A stretch of 64,000 bases of DNA from Streptomyces cellulosae (GCF_000721105.1 NZ_JOEV01000013.1:62001-126000), one strand, 5' to 3'. Shown: positions 25,219 through 34,654, numbered from the stretch's first letter. The notes: generated by a model not told the origin, from the sequence alone. A program made the numbers and translations.

Positions 25219-26172
25219 TCAGGCCCTCGCTCGGAAGATGCGGAACTGAAGAAGGCTCAGCAGGGCGATCGCGGTGACCAGCACATAGGACGCGGCCGAT
25301 GCCAGTCCGTAGTTGCCGAAGCCGAATTGCTGGTAGGCGTAGTAGCTGATCGACGTCGTGCTGTCCAAGGGGCCGCCGCTCGTCATGACGAACGGCTCCT
25401 CGAAGAACTGGAGGTAGCTGATGCTGAGCAGGATGGCGACCACCAGCGTGGTGGGCCGGAGCAGCGGCAAGGTCACACTGCGGAAGGCCCGCCAGCGGGA
25501 CGCGCCGTCCACGACGGCCGCCTCGTGCAGTTCGGGCGGTATCGACTGCAGCCCCGCCAGGAAGATCACCATGGGGATGCCGAAGTGCCGCCAGACGGCC
25601 ATCAGTATGAGGGCGGGCATGGACCAGTTGGGATCGTTCAGCCAGTCGGGCCCCGAGATTCCCACGACGGACAGGACCGAGTTGATCATCCCGTCGGGCT
25701 TGTAGAGGTACCTCCACACGACCGCCACCGCCACGATGCTCGTCACGACCGGGGCGAAGTAGGCGACCCGGAAGAGGCCCTTCGCACGCTGGATCCCGGA
25801 GTTGAGTGCGACGGCGACGGCGAGGGAGAGCACCATCGTCAGTGGTATGCCCACGGCGACGAAGTAGAGGGTGTTCACAGCTGCGCGGACGAAGGTGGGA
25901 TCGCCGAAGAGCGCGGTGTAGTTCTCCAGGCCGACGAAGTTGACGCTGAAGGGCGTCTGCACGTCCCTGCTGGTGATGTCGGTGACGCTCATCGACAGTG
26001 ACGAGAAGACCGGCCAGATGCCGAAGGTGGCGAACAGCAGGACGAAGGGTGAGCAGAAGGCCCAGGCGACCACTGTGCGCCGCAGGTGTCCGGACCCGCG
26101 CCTCGACCGCTGAGTCGGCCGGCCGGCGGAGGACCTCTCGCGTACGGGTTCCAGGGAGGTGGCCGTGGTCAT
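25219..26172 (-). CDS. Sugar ABC transporter permease (MalF type)
   Basis: 317 residues, six membrane segments starting WAFCSPFVLLFATFGIWPVF. The EAA-like coupling loop is ELHEAAVVDGASRWRAFRSVTLPLLRP. Its start overlaps the stop of the binding-protein gene by four bases (ATGA), and it is followed one base later by the MalG-type permease. Partner of that protein in glucuronide or oligosaccharide uptake. Confidence 0.92.
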   Translation of the reverse strand: MTTATSLEPVRERSSAGRPTQRSRRGSGHLRRTVVAWAFCSPFVLLFATFGIWPVFSSLSMSVTDITSRDVQTPFSVNFVGLENYTALFGDPTFVRAAVNTLYFVAVGIPLTMVLSLAVAVALNSGIQRAKGLFRVAYFAPVVTSIVAVAVVWRYLYKPDGMINSVLSVVGISGPDWLNDPNWSMPALILMAVWRHFGIPMVIFLAGLQSIPPELHEAAVVDGASRWRAFRSVTLPLLRPTTLVVAILLSISYLQFFEEPFVMTSGGPLDSTTSISYYAYQQFGFGNYGLASAASYVLVTAIALLSLLQFRIFRARA

Positions 26173-27461
26173 CGGGACCGCCCCGTTCCGATCGCGGACG
26201 CCTTGGCCTGGATCCGTTCGAGGGCCGCCTTCGGCGACGAGACCCCCTTGGCCACCTTCTCGATCTCGGCATCGAGGACCGCTGAGATCTGCTTCCAGGT
26301 GGTCACGGTCGGGCCGGGCAGCGCGGTCTGGAGCTGGGACCGGAAGACGGCCAGCGTCGGGTCCGACCTGAGCTTCCCCTCATTCCAGGCCGCCTGCACG
26401 GCGGGCAGGTCTCCGGACAGTTCGTGCCAGTCCTGCTGGACGTCGGGCTCGGAGAGCCACCGGATGAACTTCCAGGCGCCGTCGCGGTTCTTCGCCTTCT
26501 TGAACACCGTCCAGTGCCCTCCCCCGATGAAGCTGGCGTTGGACGTCGCTCCCTTCGGGAGCGTGGCGACCCCCACCTTGTCCTTGACGAAGTCCGCTCC
26601 GCCCGCCCCCTTCAGCAGGGCCGTTTCCCAGGGGCCCGAGATGAGTGCGGCCGTGGAACCGGCGACGAACTGCGGCTCGATCTCCCCCAGACTCACCGCC
26701 CCGTTGCGGGTCGAGGTCTTCGACGTGAAGAACGACTGGTAGAACTCCAGCCCCTCGAGCGCCTGGGGTGTGTCGAAGGTGAACTTGGTGCTGTTGTCGT
26801 TCATGAGACGCGCACCGGCCTGCCACATGAAGGGCAGGACGCCCTGCCAGCTCGCCGCCACGCCGGTGGGCAGCGCCAGGCCCCACTTCGCTCCCTGCTT
26901 CTGGAGGGCCTTGAGGAACGGGCCGTACTCCTTCCAGGTCTTCGGCGCGGAGACTCCGGCAGCCCGTGCCAGGTCCTTGCGGTAGAACAGGACGCGGGTG
27001 TCCACATACCAGGGGACGCCGTACGTGCCCCCGTCGTAGGTGGTGCTCTGAGCGGCGCCTCGGTAGAAGGACGAGGTGTCGACGAGACCGGCGGGCACTT
27101 GCTCGAGTCCGCCCGTCGAGGCGAAGTTCGTGAGGTCGGCGGATCCGACGAGCGTGGCGTCCGGCGTGTCCTGGGAGGCGATCGCCGTTTCGACCTTCTT
27201 GGCGTAGTCCTGCCACGGGATGGCCGTGACCTTCACCTTCGCGTCCGGGTTGGCCTTCCGGAAGCGCGCGGCCAACTCGGGCAGGCGCTCACCCTCGGTG
27301 CCCATGGCCCAAACGTTGATCTCGCCCTTGGCAGGTGAGTCGCCGATGGGAGCACCCGTGGCGCCCCCACTGCCTTGTGTGCCGGACCGGCCGCAACCGG
27401 CCAGAACCAGTGTGGCGGCCAGACCGCCGATGAGTGCTTTCGACAAATGTGAGGTGGACAT
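26169..27461 (-). CDS. Extracellular sugar-binding lipoprotein of the ABC importer
   Basis: 430 residues from ATG 27461; an in-frame GTG 21 bases earlier is less likely. Signal peptide with lipobox LAGC (Cys about 22), so membrane-anchored on the outside. The body follows the MalE-like solute-binding fold: EINVWAMGTEGERLPELAARF, YGVPWYVDTRVLFYRKDL and WKFIRWLSEPDVQQ. First gene of the operon binding protein - MalF - MalG - UidA, so the ligand is probably a beta-glucuronide. Confidence 0.92.
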   Translation of the reverse strand: MSTSHLSKALIGGLAATLVLAGCGRSGTQGSGGATGAPIGDSPAKGEINVWAMGTEGERLPELAARFRKANPDAKVKVTAIPWQDYAKKVETAIASQDTPDATLVGSADLTNFASTGGLEQVPAGLVDTSSFYRGAAQSTTYDGGTYGVPWYVDTRVLFYRKDLARAAGVSAPKTWKEYGPFLKALQKQGAKWGLALPTGVAASWQGVLPFMWQAGARLMNDNSTKFTFDTPQALEGLEFYQSFFTSKTSTRNGAVSLGEIEPQFVAGSTAALISGPWETALLKGAGGADFVKDKVGVATLPKGATSNASFIGGGHWTVFKKAKNRDGAWKFIRWLSEPDVQQDWHELSGDLPAVQAAWNEGKLRSDPTLAVFRSQLQTALPGPTVTTWKQISAVLDAEIEKVAKGVSSPKAALERIQAKASAIGTGRSR

Positions 27462-27636
27462 CCGTGTCCGTCTCCTCTCCACCCGGTGGATGCGTGAGCG
27501 GCTCTACCGCACGTCGTGGTGTGGGTCAGCGAGACCGTACAGCGAAAACCGAACAGGTGCCATACTTTCGGCGAGGGTGATGATGGCGGATTATCGGCCG
27601 GACACCGCCCCGCACCGCCCGCTTAGGCTTGGGGGC
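27462..27636. promoter_or_regulatory. Divergent control region of the glucuronide operon and its TetR gene
   Basis: The 175-bp region separates the importer operon and the TetR gene. CCGAA (27549-27553) and TTCGG (27567-27571) form a short inverted repeat with a 13-base gap and are the best operator candidate I can see; no clear -35/-10 elements. Confidence 0.4.
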
Positions 27637-28269
27637 ATGACCGAGAAGACGGCGGCCCGTCCGGCCACTCGCCGAGGCCCGTATGCCAAGAGCGCACAGC
27701 GCAGGGCCGAGATCGTCGCCTCGGCGACCGCCGTGTTCGCGGCTCGCGGTTACCGTGGAGGGTCCCTGAGGGAGATCGCCAAGCAACTCGACCTCAGCCT
27801 GACCAGCGTCGTGCACCACTTTCCCAGCAAGAGCGCGCTCCTCGTGGCCGTCCTCGAGAACGCCGATTCCGCGAGCATCGACTCCTTCGAGGCGGACAGC
27901 CGGGGGAACGGCGTGGCCTACGCGGTCCTGCGGTACGTCCGCCGCAACCTGGAAAGGCAGGAGATGCTGCGGCTCCTCGCCCTGATGGCCGCGGAGGCCT
28001 CGGCTCCCGACCACCCGGCGCACGAGTGGTTCCGTGACAGGTACGAGCGAGTCGTCACCGCTTTCACGACCGCGGTGCGCAGGGACCAGGAGTTGGGGCG
28101 TATCGCGAACCGGAGGCATCCCGAGCTGATCGCGGCGGCCCTTGTCGCGATGTGGGACGGCCTCCAACTCCAGTGGCTCATCGACCCGCGGCGTGATCTC
28201 CTGGCCGGGATGTCGGCCGGCTTGGAGGACCTGCTGGGCGATCCTGCCGTCGGTGACCGGCGCCCGTAG
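27637..28269 (+). CDS. TetR-family regulator, probable control of the glucuronide operon
   Basis: 210 residues. The N-terminal helix-turn-helix is typical: RRAEIVASATAVFAARGYRGGSLREIAKQLDLSLTSVVHHF. The C-terminal ligand domain is less conserved. The ATG at 27637 is chosen because upstream in-frame sequence has no protein character. It is divergent from the glucuronide importer/UidA operon, analogous to UidR, the TetR-type repressor of uidA in enterobacteria, though orthology is not claimed. Confidence 0.85.
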   Translation: MTEKTAARPATRRGPYAKSAQRRAEIVASATAVFAARGYRGGSLREIAKQLDLSLTSVVHHFPSKSALLVAVLENADSASIDSFEADSRGNGVAYAVLRYVRRNLERQEMLRLLALMAAEASAPDHPAHEWFRDRYERVVTAFTTAVRRDQELGRIANRRHPELIAAALVAMWDGLQLQWLIDPRRDLLAGMSAGLEDLLGDPAVGDRRP

Positions 28270-28935
28270 CAACCAACCGTGCGGCCGGGTCACCAGCCTG
28301 TGGATGATCCAGGCGACCGTCTCGCCGGCCCTGGGTATCGCTGCGGTCGCTTTCTCGCCGAACTGGCCGGCGCCCGCACCGCGGTGGTCCCGGCGGGCTG
28401 GTCCGCGTCCCGGCCACCCTCATGGTCGCGGCGGCCTTCCCGGCCCTGCGTCGCGCCCGCCTCGCGGCGTCGCCCGACGAGGATCCGCGTACGGCTTCGG
28501 AGGGCGGCCCCATGGACCCGGCCGCGCCGACGGAGGGTTCGAGGCGCTGAAAACGCCGTGGCCGGCGGCCGGTTCGCGGGTGGCGGGTACGGAGGGCTGG
28601 GCGGCGGGAGGCGGTATGCGCTGGTGACGCACAGAGCCTGGTCGTCGATGGCGTGCCGCTCCCCGTCCGGCAGGATCCGCACAGGGTTCCCGTGGGCCGC
28701 GTACTCCGCCTCCGCCGTGGCCGTCCGGTCACGCCGTGCCCGGCCCATTTACTCCAACAGACCGGCGCGACTGGGCACTTCACCAGGGACTTGCTCCGCC
28801 GCTCGCCGGCCACTGTGGTCCAGGCCGACCGGAAGCGTGCGCGAGACGCGCCCGTTGGTTCACGACAGGGTGGACCTCACGACGCGGTCGCTCGGTCCCT
28901 TCCGTCTACGGGGATCACACTCACGTGCAAGGTCA
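28270..28935. other. Gene-poor region between the TetR and MFS genes
   Basis: Several frames are open but all are Arg/Pro/Ser-rich and show no domain. The genes on both sides end here (convergent), and no clean terminator hairpin was identified. It may be decayed coding DNA. Confidence 0.4.
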
Positions 28936-30171
28936 TCAGGCGACTGACGCCTTTTCCGTAGGTTCCAGCTGTGTCCGCTGACCGTGCTGGTGGTGTTCGG
29001 CCCAGCGGACGGCGAGTGGCGCGGTGAGGCCCGTGAGTGCGAACAAGGCACCCACGACGAACCACCCGGGGCGGCCCCAGGTGATGCAGAGCGCGATGAG
29101 CAGACCGGGCCCGAAGGCCTCGGCGAGTCCCGCGCCCAGGCCGAACACTCCCAGGTACTGACCGGTGGCATGTCGTGGGGCCAGAGCGAAGGACACCTCG
29201 AAGCCCGCGGCGGAGTGCCACAGCTCACCGACCGTGTGAATCACCACGGCGGTGATGAGCACCGTCGCGGCGACCCACGCCGACACCCCCGCTGACAGCG
29301 AGATCATCGAGCACGAGACGAGAAAGGCAACACCCGCTCGACGGTAGGCGAGTCCGCCGGCCGCAGGGGAATCGACACTGCGGCCGGCCCGCACCTGGAA
29401 CGCGACGACGATGACGGTTCCCGTGAGCATGGTGCCCGAGATGAGCCAGTGCGGGGCGCTGGTGGCGCCGACCAGCCAGAGCGGAATGGCCACGGTGAGC
29501 ACCTTGAACTGGATGGCCATGATGCCGTCGAGGACGGTGAGCAGCAGGTAGGGGCGGTCTCGCAGGGCGATCCAGCGAGGCCCGCCGGCGGCCGGGACGG
29601 GCGTGACCGGCGGGAGGAGAACCAGGAGCGTCGCGGAGACCACGAAGGCGATCGCGTTGCCGACGGCCATGAGCTGGTACGCGGTGAGGGTGCCCACTTG
29701 AACGACCCAGCCGGCTCCTAACGCGCCGAGGGAGATGCCGACGTTGGTCACGGCGCGAAGATAGGCCCGGAACTCCTGTGGCCGGTCCCCTCCGTAGTGC
29801 CTGATGAGCGGGGAGCGGGCGGCGGTGCCGGCCGCCTTGGCCCCGGCGGCCGCGCCGACCGCGAGCACGAACGGCCAGAAGCTGTCCACCAGCACGAAGC
29901 CCGCCGTGGCCAGTGCCTGGACGACGAGGGTGGCCGCGTAGACGCCACGTGCTCCGTATCGGTCCGCGAGATGACCGACCGCGACGCCCAGGGCCAGCGC
30001 GACCAGGCCGGCGATTCCCAGCCCGAGCCCCACCTGGTCCGCCGGGAGATGAACCGCCTCGGTGAAGTACAGCACCCCGGCAGTCAGATAGAGGCCGCTG
30101 CCGACGGTATAGACGAAGTTCGAGGCGGCGAGGACACGTTGTGGACCGGTTTCCGGCATCAAGCGGGGCAT
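28936..30171 (-). CDS. Major facilitator superfamily transporter
   Basis: 411 residues from ATG 30171, with GGAG seven bases before it; the frame is open further upstream. There are twelve hydrophobic segments and the MFS loop motif after helix 2 (GHLADRYGARGVYAA). The later part, HSAAGFEVSFALAPRHATGQYLGVFGLG, resembles exporters of the MdtH/drug-efflux type. No neighbouring biosynthetic or regulatory gene indicates the substrate. Confidence 0.88.
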   Translation of the reverse strand: MPRLMPETGPQRVLAASNFVYTVGSGLYLTAGVLYFTEAVHLPADQVGLGLGIAGLVALALGVAVGHLADRYGARGVYAATLVVQALATAGFVLVDSFWPFVLAVGAAAGAKAAGTAARSPLIRHYGGDRPQEFRAYLRAVTNVGISLGALGAGWVVQVGTLTAYQLMAVGNAIAFVVSATLLVLLPPVTPVPAAGGPRWIALRDRPYLLLTVLDGIMAIQFKVLTVAIPLWLVGATSAPHWLISGTMLTGTVIVVAFQVRAGRSVDSPAAGGLAYRRAGVAFLVSCSMISLSAGVSAWVAATVLITAVVIHTVGELWHSAAGFEVSFALAPRHATGQYLGVFGLGAGLAEAFGPGLLIALCITWGRPGWFVVGALFALTGLTAPLAVRWAEHHQHGQRTQLEPTEKASVA

Positions 30172-30423
30172 GACAAAGCTCCACGTCACAGGCAAAGGTA
30201 AGGACCCGTCAAGTTTGTTGGGTATTACTTCGGTTGGCAAGAGCGTTCGGTGGCCGACAGCGGCGCCCCCCCTGGGCCCCGGTGGCGGTCATCACTCACG
30301 CAGGCCGGAAGCCCCCACCTCGGGCAAGCGAACGGGCGCCCTCCAGCACTGCCCTGGCGGCGCTCCAGGAAGCTCGCCATGGCCAACAGCAGCAGCACGG
30401 TGCCGGAGAACGCGCCGGCGCCA

Positions 30424-30543
30424 GATGCGGCTCATGGCCCACGACGTCACCGGACACACCTTCGACGCCGGCCACGGCCTCGCAGAGGAAGTACCCGACG
30501 AGATGGCCGACGTCCTCCTGCCGTTCCTGGCCACGCACCAGTA
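30424..30543 (+). pseudogene. Remnant of an alpha/beta hydrolase (C-terminal end only)
   Basis: The last ~40 residues of one frame (DVTGHTFDAGHGLAEEVPDEMADVLLPFL) match the final His-containing segment of haloalkane/fluoroacetate dehalogenase-like hydrolases. Nothing upstream in this frame continues the fold, so only the C-terminus survives. Confidence 0.5.
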
Positions 30544-30689
30544 ACCGCACCCGGCCGCCGAGGCCGGCGATCCGAAGCGGCCCGGCACGGCGAGGGCACC
30601 CCGCGGCGGAAACGAACGACCTGGTTCGGCACAGCCACGGGGCTGCCCTCAGCAACTGTGCGGAAGACGCGTCGGCGCCCACCCTCAGG

Positions 30690-30930
30690 GCATCGCCTCG
30701 GCCATGACTCCACCACCCAGCAGATCGGCTCCGCCGTCGGTCTGGCGGTTCTGGTCGCCATCGCCATCGGCCATCGCCATCGCCGACTCCGGCCTCCGCA
30801 CCGCGACCGGCCCCGACCTCTCCCCCTGCCTGCGCACCGCAGGCTTGACCGCCGCCGCCCTCACCCCTCCTCGGCGCCGGAATCGCCCCGGCCCTGCGCC
30901 GCCCGGCCCCCAGCCGTCAGCGCCTGACCG
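30690..30930 (+). pseudogene. Remnant of a DHA2-type MFS transporter (C-terminal end, frameshifted)
   Basis: TTQQIGSAVGLAVLVAIAI is the typical late helix of EmrB/QacA-like drug exporters. The expected continuation (LRTAGLTAAAL, then a final helix and RRPAPS-like tail) is present but in other frames, so at least two frameshifts separate the parts. The N-terminal 80 percent of the gene is absent. Confidence 0.55.
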
Positions 30931-30975
30931 CACGGTCGACCCGGCCGAGCTGAGCAAGCAAGTCCCCTCAGCAGA

Positions 30976-31010
30976 AGGGCTCCTGCGAGTCACGTCCTCG
31001 CAGGAGCCCT
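30976..31010. terminator. Terminator downstream of sodF
   Basis: Perfect 14-bp arms AGGGCTCCTGCGAG (30976-30989) and complement (30997-31010) with a 7-base loop, 67 bp past the stop of the leftward superoxide dismutase gene. Confidence 0.85.
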
Positions 31011-31077
31011 CTGTTGTGCTGCCTGCGCGTGAAGGTTGAGAAGACGATCACGAGCAGGACATCTTGGAGTCAAGCCG

Positions 31078-31719
31078 TCACGGCGCGAGCAGCAGGCTGT
31101 CGCCGCGGTCCTTGGCGGCGGCGTAACGCCGGGCCACGTCCTGCCAGTTGACGACGGCCCACATCGCCTCGATGAAGTCGACCTTCTGGTTCTTGTACTG
31201 GAGGTAGAAGGCGTGCTCCCAGGCGTCGAAGACCAGGACCGGGGTCGAGCCCTGGCCGACGTTGCCCTGATGGTCGTAGACCTGCTCGACGATCAGGCGG
31301 CCGCTGAGCGGCTCGTAGGCGAGGACGCCCCAGCCGGATCCCTGGGTGGTGGCGGCAGCCTTGGTGAGCTGTGCCTTGAAGCCCGCGAACGAGCCGAACG
31401 ACTCGGCGATGGCGTCCGCCAGCTCGCCCACGCCGTCCTTCTCCAGCGGCTCGCCGCCGCCGTCACCGGTCATGTTGTGCCAGTAGATGGAGTGGAGGAT
31501 GTGACCGGAGAGGTGGAAGGCCAGGTTCTTCTCCAGACCGTTGATGGCGCCCCACGCCTCCTTCTCCCGCGCCTCCGCGAGCTGCTCCAGGGTGTCGTTC
31601 GCGCCCTTCACGTACGCCGCGTGGTGCTTGTCGTGGTGCAGCTCGATGATCTGCGGGTTGATGACCGGTTCGAGCGCCGCGTAGTCGTACGGAAGCTCCG
31701 GGAGCGTGTAAACCGCCAT
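31078..31719 (-). CDS. sodF: Fe/Mn-family superoxide dismutase
   Basis: 213 residues from ATG 31719 (AAGGGTG six bases upstream), the size of streptomycete Sod[35 protein letters not shown] begins the protein and supplies the first metal His. [13 protein letters not shown] carries the second His, and [15 protein letters not shown] the Asp and third His. It converts superoxide to hydrogen peroxide and oxygen in the cytoplasm. In streptomycetes the iron SOD is repressed by nickel-loaded Nur while the nickel SOD is induced; a matching Nur box lies just upstream here. Confidence 0.95.
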   Translation of the reverse strand: MAVYTLPELPYDYAALEPVINPQIIELHHDKHHAAYVKGANDTLEQLAEAREKEAWGAINGLEKNLAFHLSGHILHSIYWHNMTGDGGGEPLEKDGVGELADAIAESFGSFAGFKAQLTKAAATTQGSGWGVLAYEPLSGRLIVEQVYDHQGNVGQGSTPVLVFDAWEHAFYLQYKNQKVDFIEAMWAVVNWQDVARRYAAAKDRGDSLLLAP

Positions 31720-31742
31720 GCCCAACACCCTTCAGCGTCTTA

Positions 31743-31759
31743 TTGCAACAAGTATGCAA
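31743..31759. promoter_or_regulatory. Nur (nickel uptake regulator) box
   Basis: TTGCAA-N5-ATGCAA, 24-40 bp upstream of the sodF ATG. This fits the published S. coelicolor Nur box pattern (tTGCaa-N5-ttGCAA, recalled) in all but one position and lies where Nur would block sodF transcription when nickel is present. Confidence 0.75.
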
Positions 31760-32129
31760 CTGCACGCTAGCAGCAAAACGGGGCTCCCCGCTGGGCGACG
31801 GGCATCGAGCGGAGCCGGCCACCGCCGACGCTGTGCGTGGACGCCGCCACGGCTGGTTCAACGACCGGCCCGCCGCGGCGCGCGTCCGCGCCGGGACGTC
31901 ACGACTGACTGTGGGAACGGCCGACCGAGGACGCCCTCCTCAGGCCGGACATCACCCGCACGTGGACGGCCGCATCGGCTCCGTTCACGAGCTCAGGCGG
32001 CAGCAGTGGTTGTTCATCGCCCCGGGAGGCGGTTGGATCAGACCGGGGCGATGTTCACGACAACCGGAGGCACCCGATCCGGAGCCTGCTGCAAGGCGTA
32101 CCGGGACGGTGGTTCCACAGGGGGGCGCG
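31760..32129. other. Leader region between sodF and the TauE-like gene
   Basis: Coding frames here lack domains; the frame of the TauE gene is open back to 31743 but has no membrane-protein character before 32100. Presumably holds the divergent promoters. No further operator recognised. Confidence 0.4.
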
Positions 32130-32912
32130 GTGGGGTGGTCGACGGGATTGCTCGGGTTCGCCGCCGGGCTCCTGATCTCGGTGGCCACCTCGCCCGCCGG
32201 AGTCTCCGGAGCGGTCTTCCTGCTGCCCGTACAGGTCAGCGTCCTGGGCGTGCCGAGCCCGGCGGTGACACCGACGAACCTGCTGTACAACGTCGTGGCC
32301 GGCCCCGGTGCCCTCCTGCGCCATTGGCGCGCCGGGCGTCTGGGAGGACCGCTGACCCGCCTGCTCATCGCAGGTACCGTGCCCGGCGTCCTCATCGGTG
32401 CGGTGATCCGTGTCTTCGCCGTTCCGGGCCCACGGATCTTCCGCCTCCTCATAGCCGCTCTGCTGGTGCCGCTCGGCCTGTGGCTGGGGCTGCGGACCGT
32501 GCGCCCGGCGCCGGTCCGCGCCGCCCGCGCGCCATCGCCCAGCGCGACGAGGTCACTCGCTCTGGCCGTCGGCGTCGCCGGGGGCATCTACGGGATCGGA
32601 GGCGGCTCCCTGCTCGGACCGGTCCTCGTCGGCCGCGGAGCACCGGTGGCCACCGTCGCGCCCGCCGCCCTCGCCTCCACGTTCGTGACGTCCGTCGTCG
32701 GCGCGGCCGCCTACGCGCTGCTCTCCCTGGCCGCCACAGGTGACCTCGCTCCCGACTGGTCGCTGGGCCTGTCCTGCGGGACCGGCGGCTTGGTCGGCGG
32801 CTACCTCGGCGCCCGTCTCCAGCCCCTCCTGCCCGAGACCGCGCTGCGGATCCTGCTGAGCACCCTCGCCACAGGCATCGGCGCGCTCTACGCGGTCCAG
32901 ACCCTGCGCTGA
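32130..32912 (+). CDS. TauE/SafE-family membrane transporter
   Basis: 260 residues from GTG 32130; GTG 32109 is an equally possible start, and both have weak ribosome-binding sites. The protein has two related halves, each with several membrane helices: GFAAGLLISVATSPAGVSGAVFLLPV in the first, and LALAVGVAGGIYGIGGGSLLGPVL in the second, the latter with the GIGGG motif of the family. Members export sulfite, sulfoacetate or other organosulfur anions. No adjacent sulfur gene, so the cargo is open. Confidence 0.88.
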   Translation: MGWSTGLLGFAAGLLISVATSPAGVSGAVFLLPVQVSVLGVPSPAVTPTNLLYNVVAGPGALLRHWRAGRLGGPLTRLLIAGTVPGVLIGAVIRVFAVPGPRIFRLLIAALLVPLGLWLGLRTVRPAPVRAARAPSPSATRSLALAVGVAGGIYGIGGGSLLGPVLVGRGAPVATVAPAALASTFVTSVVGAAAYALLSLAATGDLAPDWSLGLSCGTGGLVGGYLGARLQPLLPETALRILLSTLATGIGALYAVQTLR

Positions 32913-33198
32913 TCGCGCGTGGCTCAGCCGGCCTCCGCCACCTGCATAAAGCCGCGGTCCCCACCAGATACGTGATCACTCGAAGGCTACGGCGGAGTCC
33001 CTTACCGACGAGATGACGCTCCCCCCTCGGCCCGGGGCGGAGCATCATCCCTGTGCGGCCAACCCCTCCCCCGTCACTCTCGCCGCCTTCATGGCCCTGG
33101 CAGGGTTCCTGAACCTGCGACCGGGACCGACGGGACGCGTACGGTCCGGGCATGGAACGCGGGAGCAGAGACGTGCGCTGACCACACGCCCGGGGTGA

Positions 33199-33480
33199 TC
33201 ACTTCCAGATGGATGCCAGTCGCCATGCCCGCAGGCGGGCGAGTTCGGCGGTGCCGTTTTCGGCGAAGACGTCGACGCCGGCGCCGGCGGGGTCGGGGAA
33301 AATCTGGTCGGTGAGGACGACTTGTTCGCCGCGTGCGTTCTCGGCGTAGACCTCGACGGACGAGGCGTCGACGAGGACATGCAGGCGCAGGGACTTGCCG
33401 TCGAGAGCCAGCGGGGCGTGTTCTGTGCTGGGGAAGGTGGGGTCGAAGTCGGTCGCGCCTCCGACGGAGCAGTCGGCGGC
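33199..33480 (-). pseudogene. Remnant of a GH32 fructosidase/levanase (C-terminal beta-sandwich)
   Basis: The last ~90 residues of this leftward frame (LRLHVLVDASSVEVYAENARG, VVLTDQIFP, FAENGTAELARLRAWRL) are the end of the C-terminal beta-sandwich of GH32 enzymes. The upstream catalytic five-bladed propeller is absent and the frame continues into unrelated Arg/Gly-rich sequence. Probably an inactive remnant left by deletion. Confidence 0.7.
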
Positions 33481-33942
33481 GCGTCCCGCGCGCGCCCGCT
33501 CAACCGCCCCACCACCACGGCCTTCGACGGTTGCCGGACGCCCACTTGCCTGGACGACGCCGAGGTCGCCACCATCCGATCGAGACGCCTTCTTGCGGCC
33601 TCGACACGGCCTCAACAAGGCCGTCGAGGACCCGACGAAGGCGTGCGCGACGATCTCACCGGTTCGGGAAACGGTCTCGAACCCGCCCGCAGCGGATTCC
33701 CCTTCCAGCGCACGGCGGCTCCACCCGCCCTCGGGACGGCCCCAGTGGCCGAGGCCGCAGGTGGGCCTGCTGTACGCGGGGGCCCAAACCCTGCGGTACG
33801 GGGAGCAGGGCCGAGGTGCTCCCGCACTGCGTCCGCGTGGCCGTCCGGGCCTGAGCAGTACCACCAGGTACGAGTGCCGTCGACGTGCTTCGACGACGGC
33901 AGCCGATCGGCGGATCCGGTGCCCCGCCCGAGCAGTTGTGGC
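33481..33942. other. Unassigned sequence between the GH32 remnant and the TetR gene
   Basis: Open frames on both strands carry no domain I recognise. It contains the fusion point upstream of the GH32 remnant, so it may include rearranged DNA. Confidence 0.35.
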
Positions 33943-34521
33943 TCAGCCGCGTGGTCCCGCGCCGTGCAGGAGCGTGTCGATGACGAGTGCGGCCAGTGCG
34001 TCCGGATCCGGTGCGGCAGGGTCCTGGTCCGCGCCGGGCTTGGTGAGGGCTTCGCTGAGGAGGGCGTAGTACACCTGCCGCGTCCACTCCAGGTCCGCGT
34101 CGGGCGCGAGCAGCCCCTCGCCCTGCGCGCGGGTCAGGAGTTCGACGGTGTGAGCGTCGATCTCGGCCCAGAGGGCGACTGCGGTGCTGGTGTGGGGCGT
34201 CGCGTGGCTGAGGGTGAAACGCCAGGCGCTCTTGACCCGCAGTACGTTCGCGGTCACCCGGTACAGCGCCACGAGCGCGGGAGCGGAGTCGGGCCGGGCT
34301 TCCTCGATGGCGTCGATGAGCTGCTGCTTCGCGGAGACGGCGAGCGCCTCCAACAGGGCCTGCCGGTTCGCGAACCGGCGGTGCACCGTGATCCTGGTCA
34401 GCCCCGCCGCCTCGGCGATCTGCTCCATGGAGGCGCCGGCATCCTCGGCGAGGACCCGCTCGGCCGCCTCCAGAATCGCGCGCACACTGCGCTCGGCATC
34501 TGCCCGCAGTGCTCGGCCCAT
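33943..34521 (-). CDS. TetR-family regulator beside duplicated control block
   Basis: 192 residues. The DNA-binding part reads ILEAAERVLAEDAGASMEQIAEAAGLTRITVHRRFANRQALLEAL. The C-terminal part is a diverged ligand-binding domain with a helix around residues 90-120. It is divergent from the secreted alpha/beta hydrolase. The control block at 34557 begins 36 bp from its start codon, and a related block lies at 37949 before an SDR/hydrolase pair, so this regulator may control both units (inference). Confidence 0.85.
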   Translation of the reverse strand: MGRALRADAERSVRAILEAAERVLAEDAGASMEQIAEAAGLTRITVHRRFANRQALLEALAVSAKQQLIDAIEEARPDSAPALVALYRVTANVLRVKSAWRFTLSHATPHTSTAVALWAEIDAHTVELLTRAQGEGLLAPDADLEWTRQVYYALLSEALTKPGADQDPAAPDPDALAALVIDTLLHGAGPRG

Positions 34522-34556
34522 GTCTGTCTCCCGTCTCGTTCCCTACGTGTCCCCTT

Positions 34557-34654
34557 GTAGAGGATACGTGAACGCTACCGGTATCCCGTTAACTGATTCT
34601 TCTATGTTGCTAATGTGTCTCTATCTGATACGTTGATGAAACCGATCAGGAGTC
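34557..34654. promoter_or_regulatory. Duplicated regulatory block, copy 1
   Basis: It begins GTAGAGGATACGTGAACG-CTAC, contains ATGTTGCT at +47 and CTGATACGTTGATGA at +68. Copy 2 at 37949 has the same elements at identical spacing and about two-thirds overall identity without gaps by hand alignment. GGATAC (34562-34567) and GTATCC (34581-34586) form an inverted repeat in this copy only. AT content is high for the region. It lies between the divergent TetR gene and the alpha/beta hydrolase gene. Confidence 0.6.

Noticed and set aside
28279..28947. 222-codon forward frame between TetR and MFS
   Set aside because: Arg/Ser-rich, no domain and overlaps other equally poor frames.
33013..33198. 61-codon forward frame downstream of the TauE gene
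   Set aside because: No ribosome-binding site or recognisable pattern; short by chance in GC-rich DNA.
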